From Dactylosporangium roseum (lineage in GTDB: Bacteria > Actinomycetota > Actinomycetes > Mycobacteriales > Micromonosporaceae), in contig NZ_CP073721.1 in NCBI RefSeq assembly GCF_025264685.1, forward strand, positions 358,501 through 422,500: 64,000 bases of DNA. Reading direction: 5' to 3'. How positions within the stretch are numbered: the first letter of the stretch is position 1; every line of letters begins with the position of its first letter. The translations under genes were made by a program, and so were the position numbers. The notes beneath the pieces were generated by a model that did no database searches, was not told the DNA's origin, and saw only the letters and a program-made list of their open reading frames with translations. This document shows, in pieces, positions 18,256 through 25,821 of this stretch.

Positions 18256-18690
18256 TTACTTTCGGCCATGAAGCCCCTCGGTGGGGCTCGGCTCGGTCGC
18301 CGGCGAACGCGAGCTACTGCGTGAGGAGGCGTGGGTGGATCGCGGCGTAGAACTCCGCGAAAATCCGGCGGCGAGGGCATCCGGCCCGGGGACATCCCTA
18401 AGCCGAGTTCCTCTTCGACCCCTATGCCGCGCCGCGTCGTGTGGTGACTCGTCGCCGTCGATGGTGCACCCCCTCGGAACATCTCCTGCCGTCGGTCGTC
18501 ACCGCTCGACCGAGGTTGGCGAGTGCGGCGCGGATCTTGGTGCAGCGTGCGCAGGTTGCCAGCCGGCGGTGCCGGTCAGCGCCCGCGGCGGCATGCTGGC
18601 CCTGCGCGACCTGGAACTGGGGAACAAGATGCTCGTGTTTCGCCTGGCCCGCACCGTGAGCAATATGCTGTCTGTGCTATATTCGGGAAG
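18256..18690. other. Intergenic region between divergent operons
   Basis: I see no convincing gene. TATATT at 18678-18683 lies seven bases before the likely TTG start of the toxin gene, so that gene's transcript may be leaderless. Confidence 0.4.
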
Positions 18691-19086
18691 TTGATCGACT
18701 GGTCGAGCGAGTTCGACAGGTGGCTGACCGACCTCGAACGTCGAGTGGAGGTTGGGCATGGTCGAGCGCAGGAGCAGCTCGATGTTGTCACGGCACAGTT
18801 GGAGTATCTGCAGGACATCAAGGAACCGCCGACGGATGACACGCCAACGTTGCGCCGGGTGCGGCAGCCGGGCCGGTACCAGGTCTGGCGGCTGTCGCAT
18901 CCCTTCCGAGACGGGATCGCGATCCGCTTGATCGTCTGGTTCCCGTCGGAGGCTCCACCGATGATCGTTTTGTTCGGTAACGACAAGGCTCGGATGGGCG
19001 ATGTGTTCTACAGCAGTGTCGGCAGCCGCGCCGACCAGGTGATCGCGGCCTACCTCAGACAGACCGATGGAGGCGAAGATGACTGA
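18691..19086 (+). CDS. RelE/HigB-like toxin
   Basis: The 131-residue product fits a family of actinobacterial Gp49/HigB-like toxins: WSSEFDRWLTDLERRVEVGH, LQDIKEPPTDDTPTLRRVRQ, YQVWRLSHPFRDGIAIRLIV, VLFGNDKARMGDVFYSS. Such toxins are ribosome-dependent or free RNases neutralised by an XRE antitoxin, here encoded immediately downstream with an 8-base overlap. The start is uncertain: TTG 18691 is in frame and fits the family N-terminus, with TATATT only seven bases upstream and no room for a ribosome binding site. It lies between the disrupted defence operon and an IS256 remnant. Confidence 0.75.
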   Translation: MIDWSSEFDRWLTDLERRVEVGHGRAQEQLDVVTAQLEYLQDIKEPPTDDTPTLRRVRQPGRYQVWRLSHPFRDGIAIRLIVWFPSEAPPMIVLFGNDKARMGDVFYSSVGSRADQVIAAYLRQTDGGEDD

Positions 19087-19456
19087 CCAGTCGAACCATG
19101 TCGAACACGCCACCTTCGTCGGCACCGACGCCGCCGGCGCGCGCATCGCCCGGCTCCGGGCGCGACGCGGTGCCGCCGAGCGTGTCGACAACATTCGCGC
19201 CGAGATGGCCGCGGCCGATCGCATCTACGCCGAGAACCTCGCCGCAGTGCGTAAGGCTGCCGACCTCACGCAGGTCGAGCTGGCCAAGGCGATGGGAGTG
19301 GCGCAGTCGGAGATCAGTCGCATCGAGAGCCGCCCCGACATGCTGCTTTCCACTCTAGCCAGTTACCTCGCCGCCACCGGCGACCGGCCGCGTGTCGTTG
19401 TCACGATCGCCGGCCACGATGTCGAAGTTGACCTCACGCCACTGATCAAGCACTGA
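19079..19456 (+). CDS. XRE-family antitoxin (HigA-like)
   Basis: The 125-residue protein has an N-terminal helical segment (ARIARLRARRGAAERVDNIR), a Cro/C1 helix-turn-helix (VRKAADLTQVELAKAMGVAQ, SEISRIESRPDML) and a short C-terminal strand region (RVVVTIAGHDVEVDLTPLI). It overlaps the toxin gene by 8 bases (ATGACTGA), the arrangement of HigBA-type pairs in which the toxin comes first. It should bind and neutralise the toxin and repress the shared promoter. ATG 19079 is chosen because of the overlap; an in-frame ATG at 19067 is possible. Confidence 0.82.
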   Translation: MTDQSNHVEHATFVGTDAAGARIARLRARRGAAERVDNIRAEMAAADRIYAENLAAVRKAADLTQVELAKAMGVAQSEISRIESRPDMLLSTLASYLAATGDRPRVVVTIAGHDVEVDLTPLIKH

Positions 19457-19579
19457 TTAGGCGCGGGCGCCCGACGATGCGGAGCGCCGACGGCCTCTCC
19501 ATCTGGCTGAACGGTGGGCAGCTCGTAGCCGAATGGCCTGACGCGATACCTGCCGTGGAAGTTGCTGGCCCTGGCGGTC

Positions 19580-19996
19580 GGTGGCCACGCTTCGCCGCCG
19601 ACGGCGAGCGTAGCGACGAACGGGTCAACCAGCGCAACGGCTACCGGCCGCGGGACTGGGACACCCGTGCCGGCACCGTTGAGCTGGCGATCCCGAAGTT
19701 GCGGCACGGCTCGTACTTCCCGGACTGGCTGCTGACCCACCGTCGCCGCGCCGAACAGGCCCTCGTGTCGGTGGTGGCCACGGCGTATCTGCTGGGGGTG
19801 TCGCCCGGCGGGTGGAGAAGCTCGTCGAGCAACTCGGCATCGCGTCACTGTCGCGCAGCCAGGTCTCGGAGATGGCCGCCCATCTGGACGCGCAGGTCGA
19901 GGCATTCGGCTCCCGGCCCCTCGACGCGGCGCACTACACGTTCGTGTGGATGGACGCCCTGGTGATCAAGGTCCGCGAGCACGGCCGGACGGTGGC
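19580..19996 (+). pseudogene. IS256-family transposase remnant
   Basis: Two frames give the internal part of an IS256 (mutator-type) transposase. RNGYRPRDWDTRAGTVELAI, then FPDWLLTHRRRAEQALVSVV and ATAYLLGVS are in the first; after a shift near 19810, VEKLVEQLGIASLSRSQVSE and FVWMDALVIKVREHGRTV follow. The third catalytic region and the element ends are absent. It marks an old insertion next to the toxin-antitoxin pair. Confidence 0.8.
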
Positions 19997-20529
19997 ACCG
20001 CAGACGCTGACCCAACCTCGTGCGTTCGGTCTGCCAACGCCGACGCCGATAGCGGACCTTCCGATGTTGAATCCGAGGGCGACGCCTTGCCGACCGGCAG
20101 ACCTTGGGTGGGTGCCATCCGACTGCGTGATCGCACCGCTGAGCAGCTACAGGCTGACGGCCGCAAGTCATCAGACGACGGGTGGGCTCGACGAGGAACG
20201 TCGACGCCTCCGCGATCACGGCCGGCAACGCCGTCAGTTCCGCCGGGCTCGGCAGCCGGAACACCCGTAGCTCCTGCACCTCAGCCTACCCAGTCGACGA
20301 CTCGGTGATGAACTCGTGCCGCCCGCAGTCCTCGCCTCGGGCCGCTTGGATACCGAGGCGCTCAAGTGCTGTAGGCAGGCGGCGGGCGATCTTCCCGCGC
20401 CCGCGGTACCTTACGGGCCGCCCGGTCAGCGCCTGACGGCCCGTAAGGTGCTTACCCGAAGACCCGCGCCGATCTGGCGACGCCATCGGTGACGATTTAC
20501 ATCTCGCGATAGCCCGGGCCCCCTGATGG
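19997..20529. other. Degenerate region after the IS256 remnant
   Basis: No intact gene is present. The minus strand has short coding-like text (KIARRLPTALERLGIQAA near 20380, and VFRLPSPAELTALPAVIAEA near 20240) that may be pieces of a lost gene, not identified. A strong hairpin lies at 20408-20449. Confidence 0.3.
20408..20449. terminator. Large two-part hairpin, probable terminator
   Basis: ACCTTACGGGCC pairs perfectly with GGCCCGTAAGGT. Inside it a second stem GTCAG/CTGAC closes on a CGC loop, leaving GCCCG as a one-sided bulge. It lies 80 bases past the anti-sigma-like gene's stop on the minus strand and could stop transcripts from either side. There is no T tract. Confidence 0.5.
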
Positions 20530-21582
20530 TCAGCGCGATGACAACTCCAGGCCGCCGGCGACGAGGAGTACGTCGTTCAGGCCGAATCCGCCTTGCGCCC
20601 ATACCACCAGATAGGGGTTGGGAATCCGGATGTACGCGGTGAAGTGCTGCGTGTTTGCCGACGGATCGAGTTCCTCGTACGGCCAGCCGTTGGCGAGGGT
20701 GGGCAACTGCGGTGCGTCTCCGACGCCTGCGGTGGCGCCGCGGTCGAATACGGCGACGGCCGACACGGAGATGGAGATCGTGCCTTGGGGGCCGCGGATG
20801 GTCAGGTCGCCGCGTAGTGAATCGGCCATGGTCGAGCAGCCGGTTACGTGTGCCCCATCGGGTAAGGCGGTGGTGCGTACGAGCAGGTTGCATCGGTGGA
20901 TGACGTCCAGGCGGAGCGTTCCGGCGAATGCCAGGGCCTTGTCCACCGGCACGGGACCGCGGACGGACAGTTCGGCGCGGGCGCCGGCCATCGGCTGCCA
21001 GGTGATGCGGGTGGCGCCGAGTGTGCTGTTCGGTTCTTTTCCGGTGACGACGAGTGCCGGCTGCCCTCCGACGGTCGCTGGCGAACTGTGCGGTTGCTGC
21101 AGCGTTCCCGGCAGCGCCGTGGGATTCGGAGTCGGTGAGGTGGTCACGGGCGTCAGCGTCAAATCTGCGAAGAACTCGGTGTCGTCATGCGCTTGCGGAT
21201 CGTCGAACGTGACCGTGTTGCCCCACAGCGACAGCCTTTCGACGCCGTCTAGCACCGCCCAGGTGGTCGTGCGCACCGGGTAGGGAAACCGTCCCACGCC
21301 GAAGTGAATCGTCTGCGGGTCGGCGCCGATCGCCGCTGAATCAGGGTTGGGGTTCGCGGCCGACGGCGCCCCTGGAACGGCGTACCCGCCGAGAGGCAAG
21401 CGCGGGACGAGCACGGCCACCAGCCCGGTCAGCGCCAGCACCGCAGCCATCGCACCGATGGCCCGGCGGGCGCGGCGCCGACGACGGGCCGGACCGATCC
21501 GTGCGAGCAGTTCCTCAGCGTCGGTGTCGGCCTCCGCGCGTGCCCGTAGCGTTCCTTTAAGGTTTTCCAGGTCCATGGTCAT
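20530..21582 (-). CDS. Membrane anti-sigma-factor-like protein paired with the SigE-type sigma factor
   Basis: The 350-residue protein has a short cytoplasmic N-terminus rich in Arg and Glu (LRARAEADTDAEELLARIGP), one transmembrane helix (AIGAMAAVLALTGLVAVLVP) and a large extracytoplasmic domain with beta-strand character and Pro/Thr/Ser spacers. This layout is common for genes immediately downstream of SigE-family sigma factors in Micromonosporaceae and Streptomyces, where they are believed to sense envelope signals and hold the sigma factor. No zinc-binding HxxxCxxC motif is present, so the anti-sigma function is inferred from context. The start overlaps the sigma gene in ATGA (21579-21582), so the two are coupled. 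Confidence 0.7.
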   Translation of the reverse strand: MTMDLENLKGTLRARAEADTDAEELLARIGPARRRRRARRAIGAMAAVLALTGLVAVLVPRLPLGGYAVPGAPSAANPNPDSAAIGADPQTIHFGVGRFPYPVRTTTWAVLDGVERLSLWGNTVTFDDPQAHDDTEFFADLTLTPVTTSPTPNPTALPGTLQQPHSSPATVGGQPALVVTGKEPNSTLGATRITWQPMAGARAELSVRGPVPVDKALAFAGTLRLDVIHRCNLLVRTTALPDGAHVTGCSTMADSLRGDLTIRGPQGTISISVSAVAVFDRGATAGVGDAPQLPTLANGWPYEELDPSANTQHFTAYIRIPNPYLVVWAQGGFGLNDVLLVAGGLELSSR

Positions 21583-22070
21583 CGGTGGGCCTCCTCCAGG
21601 TCGTGCATCTGGATGCGCATCGCGGCCAGTGCGCGCATGGCGTGGGTGCGGACAGTGACCCGCGAACAGCCGAGGATCTCGCTGATGCGGTCATCGTCGA
21701 GGTCCTCGTAGTAGCGCAGCGCGATCACCGCACGCTGGCGCGGCGGGAGTGCTCGAACACGCTCCCAGAGGGCAAGCCGCTCGGCGGCCTGCGGGCCGTG
21801 GTCGGCAGAGTCGGGTCGCAGGTCGGCGCCCAGATCCACCGGTATCTCCCGGCTCGCACGGCGACGCCACCAGGAAACATTGAGGTTGATAAGAATACGC
21901 CGGACATACAGGTCCGGCTGGTCGGCGCGTAAGATCCTTGACCAACGTGGGTAGGCCCGCACGAGCGTGTCCTGCACGAGGTCGTCGGCTCGATGGACAT
22001 CGTCGACGAGCAGACGCGCGAGGCGGAGTAGAGCAGGGCCGCGGGCGAGCACGTATTCCTCGAAGGTCAC
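21579..22070 (-). CDS. SigE-family ECF RNA polymerase sigma factor
   Basis: The 163-residue protein has the two ECF regions. Region 2 is RLARLLVDDVHRADDLVQDT, then LVRAYPRWSRI and VRRILINLNVSWWRRR, the last typical of the SigE family (SIG024-like ECF). Region 4 is LPPRQRAVIALRYYEDLDDD, then ILGCSRVTVRTHAMRALAAM. It directs RNA polymerase to specific promoters, probably in an envelope or stress response controlled by the coupled membrane protein. Start is GTG 22070 with a weak upstream AGGG. Confidence 0.9.
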   Translation of the reverse strand: MTFEEYVLARGPALLRLARLLVDDVHRADDLVQDTLVRAYPRWSRILRADQPDLYVRRILINLNVSWWRRRASREIPVDLGADLRPDSADHGPQAAERLALWERVRALPPRQRAVIALRYYEDLDDDRISEILGCSRVTVRTHAMRALAAMRIQMHDLEEAHR

Positions 22071-22143
22071 ACCCTACTGACTACCGATCGGGTCTGACCT
22101 GTTGACACGCACGAACTCGTTGCCGCCGGGGTGTTGTCCTGTG

Positions 22144-22683
22144 TCACCGGTCGGTGCGCAGGTTGCAGATTTTCCATTCGTCGTCTTCTTTGACGAGTGT
22201 GATGATGACGGTGGCGGACTCGACGTTGCCGTCGTCGCGGACGCTGACGAAGGTGCGTACTTCGGCGGTCTGTTCGCCCGCTGTCTCGCTTGTCACCTTC
22301 CATTCGATGAGGCTCTGGCGGTCGTGGTCATTGAGGATGAAGTCGTCGCGTTCCGTTGCCTTGGCGCGCTCGGACGCGCAGATGAGGTCGAGGGCTTTGG
22401 TGCGTTCGCCGTCGCGGGCGGCCTCGATGAACTCGTTGACGACGTCGGTCGGCGAGTCGGCGGTGAGCTTCTGGATGCCGAAGTACAGGCTGGCGCACAG
22501 GATGAGCGCGGTCACCAGCGCGCCACCGATGACGAGAAACCACTTGATGGCGTTGGTGTCCTGGTCGCCGCCGGTCGGCGGTTGGTGGGGTGGGGAGCCG
22601 GGCTGTTGGGGGTACGGCTGCTGTCCGTATCCGGACCCGGAAGGGTCCGGCGGTTGCTGGTTGGCCTCTGGCGGGTAGGTCAC
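22144..22683 (-). CDS. Membrane-anchored DUF4878-type protein
   Basis: About 179 residues. A Pro/Gln/Gly-rich cytoplasmic head (PPEANQQPPDPSGSGYGQQP), a transmembrane helix (WFLVIGGALVTALILCASLY) and an extracytoplasmic cone-shaped alpha/beta domain (DVVNEFIEAARDGERTKALD, VRTFVSVRDDGNVESATVII, VKEDDEWKICNL) follow the DUF4878/Rv0361-like pattern. GTG 22683 is chosen because AGGAGG lies nine bases upstream; the frame is open further but that extension is not family-like. It stands 73 bases downstream of the SigE gene on the same strand. The role is unknown, perhaps cell-envelope related. Confidence 0.8.
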   Translation of the reverse strand: MTYPPEANQQPPDPSGSGYGQQPYPQQPGSPPHQPPTGGDQDTNAIKWFLVIGGALVTALILCASLYFGIQKLTADSPTDVVNEFIEAARDGERTKALDLICASERAKATERDDFILNDHDRQSLIEWKVTSETAGEQTAEVRTFVSVRDDGNVESATVIITLVKEDDEWKICNLRTDR

Positions 22684-23040
22684 CGGGGGTTGCCTCCTGA
22701 GAACGGTCAGCCGGGGCATCGCAATCGTATCGACATCGCCGAGGACCCAGGGTACGTGCGGACCGTCACGCGCAATGTCCCCGATGACGCCCGAAGGTCG
22801 CGACGGAGGGGCAGGTACCTGAAGATCGGTTCGCGGAGTGGCGTAGCGGGCTGACCGGCAACGGCCGGTCGTAGTGCGGATCGTCGCGTAAGAATTGTAG
22901 GAGATCGGACCGGCGAGGAAGAGGGTGTCGAGCGCGAGGGCGTCGAAGCCTTCAGGGTCTGGGGTCACGGCGGTGGCTGCTCGTCACCGCGTGATCGATT
23001 CAAGATAATTGTCGACAGCGGACCGCGCGGAGCTTGCTCA
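22684..23040. other. Intergenic stretch without a recognised gene
   Basis: It contains the AGGAGG ribosome binding site for the DUF4878 gene and the tail of the methyltransferase region. I see no further gene, hairpin or repeat. Confidence 0.4.
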
Positions 23041-23814
23041 TCAGTTCTTCCTCGCTGTCACCATCGCGAAGGTGAGGAACTCGCCGGCGTCGGCGGCGAG
23101 CAGGTCGATCACCGCCTGGCGATTGTGTTGTGGGCCAGCCCGGTCGCCTGTGTGCTCGGCCACCGCCTGTGTCCATAGCAGCCAGTCCCGCCAGCCATCT
23201 TCCTGCAGTCGTGCCGATGTGACGGTCACGAGTTCGGTGACCTCCCACTGAAAGCGCCACCACTCGGCGGTGTGCCAGGCGATCGGCTCCCAGCCGAACA
23301 GTTCCTTGATGCGCTCCGGGATCGCCCCGAGTTCTCGGACCTCCCGGGTCATTCCCGGCGTCGCCACGCCGAGTTGGCCGCCACGCCGCAGGAACCCCAC
23401 GAGGTATGGCAGGTACCAGTCAGAGGTGCCGAAATACTCGAATGCGTCGATGCTTACGATGGCGTCGAAGCTGTCCTTCCCGAACGGCAGGTTGTGCGCC
23501 TCGGCCCGCACGGCGGTCACCTGGCCGGAAACGCCAGCGTCGGCGAACACGGCCGCTGCCTCATCCGGCGCGATCCACCAATCGGCCGCCACGACCTGGA
23601 CGCCGTACTCACGGGCCAGGAACACGGACGTCGCTCCCTTGCCGGAGCCCAGGTCCAGGACCTGCATTCCCGGGCGCAGGTCAAGATCCCGGGCCAGGTC
23701 CTCCAGCAGCCACAACGGGTTCGGCCCCATGTCCAGGTCGAGCAGCCAGGCCGGGTCGTACCGGGACGAGCGCGGATACCGATCTGGGCAGGCAAGCTCA
23801 TCGAATATTGTCAC
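23041..23814 (-). CDS. Class I SAM-dependent methyltransferase
   Basis: This 257-residue protein has the canonical Rossmann methyltransferase motifs. Motif I is VLDLGSGKGATSVFLA, an acidic ribose contact follows in VVAADWWIAPDEA, motif II is VRAEAHNLPFGKDSFDAIVS with the IDAFEYFG post-motif, and motif III is FLRRGGQLGVATPGM. The family (Methyltransf_11/25) includes many small-molecule methyltransferases. The Trp-rich C-terminal half (FGWEPIAWHTAEWWRFQWEV) is probably the substrate lid. No pathway genes adjoin it, so the substrate is unknown. It stands alone on its strand. Confidence 0.88.
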   Translation of the reverse strand: MTIFDELACPDRYPRSSRYDPAWLLDLDMGPNPLWLLEDLARDLDLRPGMQVLDLGSGKGATSVFLAREYGVQVVAADWWIAPDEAAAVFADAGVSGQVTAVRAEAHNLPFGKDSFDAIVSIDAFEYFGTSDWYLPYLVGFLRRGGQLGVATPGMTREVRELGAIPERIKELFGWEPIAWHTAEWWRFQWEVTELVTVTSARLQEDGWRDWLLWTQAVAEHTGDRAGPQHNRQAVIDLLAADAGEFLTFAMVTARKN

Positions 23815-24302
23815 GGGTGCGATCCAAGCTGGTCACACGCAGGCGTGCAATCCCTTTGCTCACCCTGCCGACAAGGACCTGTAGGCGTCGATGTCCAGGC
23901 CCGCCGTGCACCGACGGCCTGTCCAACAGCAAGGTGTCGCGACGGCTCAGGACACTAGAGGATCGCGCGCAGGTTGGGCGCGTGGATCTGTTTCGCCGAC
24001 GAGGCGGGGCAAACGCTGAGACCAACCAGGGTCCGAACCTGGGGCCCACGCGGCCAGACCTCGATCGTGAAAGTCACCGCGAAGGGCTCCGGGAAGCCGA
24101 CTTCGCCGCACTGGTCATGTGCGTTCACCCAGCGTATCTGACCCGGAAGCGTCGCTACGTCGACCCGTGGATGCGCCTGCCGGTCGCTGCGAACCTGGTC
24201 GCGCCGTCGCCCGATCGTCGTCCAAGATAGGTGAGCAAGCGCCGGCACCGGAGCATCTCGTCCGCCGGAGTCCGTCAGCGCCGCGGCGAGTCGGGCAGTA
24301 CG
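23815..24302. other. Intergenic region, possible degraded sequence
   Basis: There is no confident gene. The minus strand between about 24135 and 23955 gives coding-like text (FPEPFAVTFTIEVWPRGPQV) that ends normally, perhaps a gene fragment, but I cannot assign it. No repeat or hairpin is evident. Confidence 0.3.
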
Positions 24303-24662
24303 GTGACCGTTGTGATCAAGAGCAGCGGACAGTTGCCGGACCGGGTGAACGTGACACTGAACGTCGGCGGTGACGATCTCGGGTTACCGTTTCTCACCAG
24401 GTCGATGCTGGACCTGTGGGTGCACGCGCTGCACGGGCCGAATCCGTTCCTGATCGTCGGCCGGGCCGACGACGAGATGCGGTTCATCCAGATCTACCGC
24501 AACGCACCGGCCGACTTCACCCTGGAGTACCGCGACGGGGCCGGGACCGACGTCATGTCCACCACGGTGGACGCACCCGGCACGGTGGTCAGCCTGATCT
24601 GGGGCTGGATCCACGACGACCGGACCCGACTGAACCGTCTCGACGGATGGGAGGCCCGCTGA
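24303..24662 (+). CDS. Small conserved-looking protein, function unknown
   Basis: From GTG 24303 the product has 119 residues with alternating strands and helices (VVIKSSGQLPDRVNVTLNVG, FLTRSMLDLWVHALHGPNPF, MRFIQIYRNAPADFTLEYRD, GTVVSLIWGWIHDDRTRLNR). I do not recognise the family. The compact fold without signal peptide or membrane helix suggests a cytoplasmic protein. Its stop overlaps the next start in TGATG, so the two genes are coupled. An in-frame GTG at 24231 would add 24 basic residues; neither start has a strong ribosome binding site. Confidence 0.6.
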   Translation: MTVVIKSSGQLPDRVNVTLNVGGDDLGLPFLTRSMLDLWVHALHGPNPFLIVGRADDEMRFIQIYRNAPADFTLEYRDGAGTDVMSTTVDAPGTVVSLIWGWIHDDRTRLNRLDGWEAR

Positions 24663-25002
24663 TGAGCTACGCGATCATGCCCTTCAAGATCCGTCTGGAC
24701 GCGTTGAACGATGTGCTGGCAGTCCGCGACGAAGCGCTCTGTGCCTGGGTCCGCGACCGCTGCCGGGCCGACCTCACCAACCTCGACGACTGGTCCCACA
24801 GCACGCGGCCGGCGGCCGACTTCCTGGCCGACCTGATGCTCGGACGTCCCCATGCCGATCAGGATGCCCACCTGTACGGGTACTGCCTGAAGGCGCTGTG
24901 CGACCTCTGGGGCGCACGGCTGCCGAACGAGGGATGGTGGGGAATGCGGTGCTGCTGCAATGCCGCCAGTACGACACGGACCTGGTCTGCTTCTACCACT
25001 GA
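24662..25002 (+). pseudogene. DUF7691-like protein with a frameshift
   Basis: The N-terminal MSYAIMPFKIRLDALNDVLA and the charged helical part after it resemble small actinobacterial DUF7691-type proteins. Coding is clear to about 24940 (LWGARLPNEGWW). The frame then changes at a G-rich run, and the expected tail appears in another frame as AVLLQCRQYDTDLVCFYH with a stop at 25002. Joined, the product would have about 113 residues. The shift may be real or an assembly error. It is translationally coupled to the gene before it. Function is unknown. Confidence 0.5.
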
Positions 25003-25173
25003 CGGTTCGGCGAACGGACGGTGGCGCGCCTTCGGCGCGCTGTCGGCGCCCGGCCCCCGTCTTCGGCCCGTACTCCGACGACGACACTAGAAGGGTGTAC
25101 AACGCCGCCGACAACGCCTCACCGTGGCGGCGTACGGTGTCCGCTGAACGACCCTCCGATCCGAGAGGATGTC

Positions 25174-25719
25174 ATGACAGGACAGAACCGGACCGCCAGC
25201 GTTCCGATCGCAGTGCGGCAGGTGTATGACGAGATCATTACCGCGACTGATGCCTTCTGCCTGCGGCATCTTGACGAAGAGTACGCCGCGCTTTGCGCCA
25301 AGCTGTCGGCCAAGCTCGCCCGCAAACGCCCATCCCCGCTCGTACGCGGCGATCGCCGCATCTGGGCGGCCGGCATCATTTACGCCATCGGCCGGGTCAA
25401 CTTCCTCGCCGACCCCAATCAGGAACCGCACATGCGCACCGACACAATGGCGGACCTGCTCGGCGTCAAGCAGACGACGATGGCCAACAAGGGCAGGCTC
25501 ATCATGGACACCCTCAACATCGGCCTGATGGACCCGGAGTTCAGCCGGCGCGAGATCATCGACAACAATCCGATGACCTGGCTCCTGGAGGTCGACGGTC
25601 TGATCGTCGACGCCCGCAACCTGCCGGAGCCGTTGCAGGTGGAAGCCTGGCGGTGCGGGCTGATCCCGTACGTGCCCGCGCAGGCTGCGACGAGCAGAGC
25701 GTCGACGCCGTCAGAGTAG
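25174..25719 (+). CDS. DUF6398 domain protein
   Basis: The 181-residue protein carries the DUF6398 features: a start (VYDEIITATDAFCLRHLDEE), the motif AKLSAKLARKRPSPLVRGDR, WAAGIIYAIGRVNFLADPNQ, a helix-turn-helix-like part (TMADLLGVKQTTMANKGRLI) and LDTLNIGL-type ends followed by NPMTWLLEVDGLIVDAR. The domain occurs alone or beside SEC-C-like motifs in many bacteria and has no assigned function; the helix-turn-helix-like segment suggests nucleic-acid contact. ATG 25174 has GAGAGGA upstream. It lies just before the convergent BREX operon end, with no evidence that it belongs to that system. Confidence 0.82.
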   Translation: MTGQNRTASVPIAVRQVYDEIITATDAFCLRHLDEEYAALCAKLSAKLARKRPSPLVRGDRRIWAAGIIYAIGRVNFLADPNQEPHMRTDTMADLLGVKQTTMANKGRLIMDTLNIGLMDPEFSRREIIDNNPMTWLLEVDGLIVDARNLPEPLQVEAWRCGLIPYVPAQAATSRASTPSE

Positions 25720-25821
25720 GTCCCGCCAAACCGTTCGACATTGACGGGTTATCTCACCTCCGCCAGTCGTACCGCAAACGCGCCGGCATGGACGAGGCCG
25801 CATGACCGAGCAGCCGAGGTC

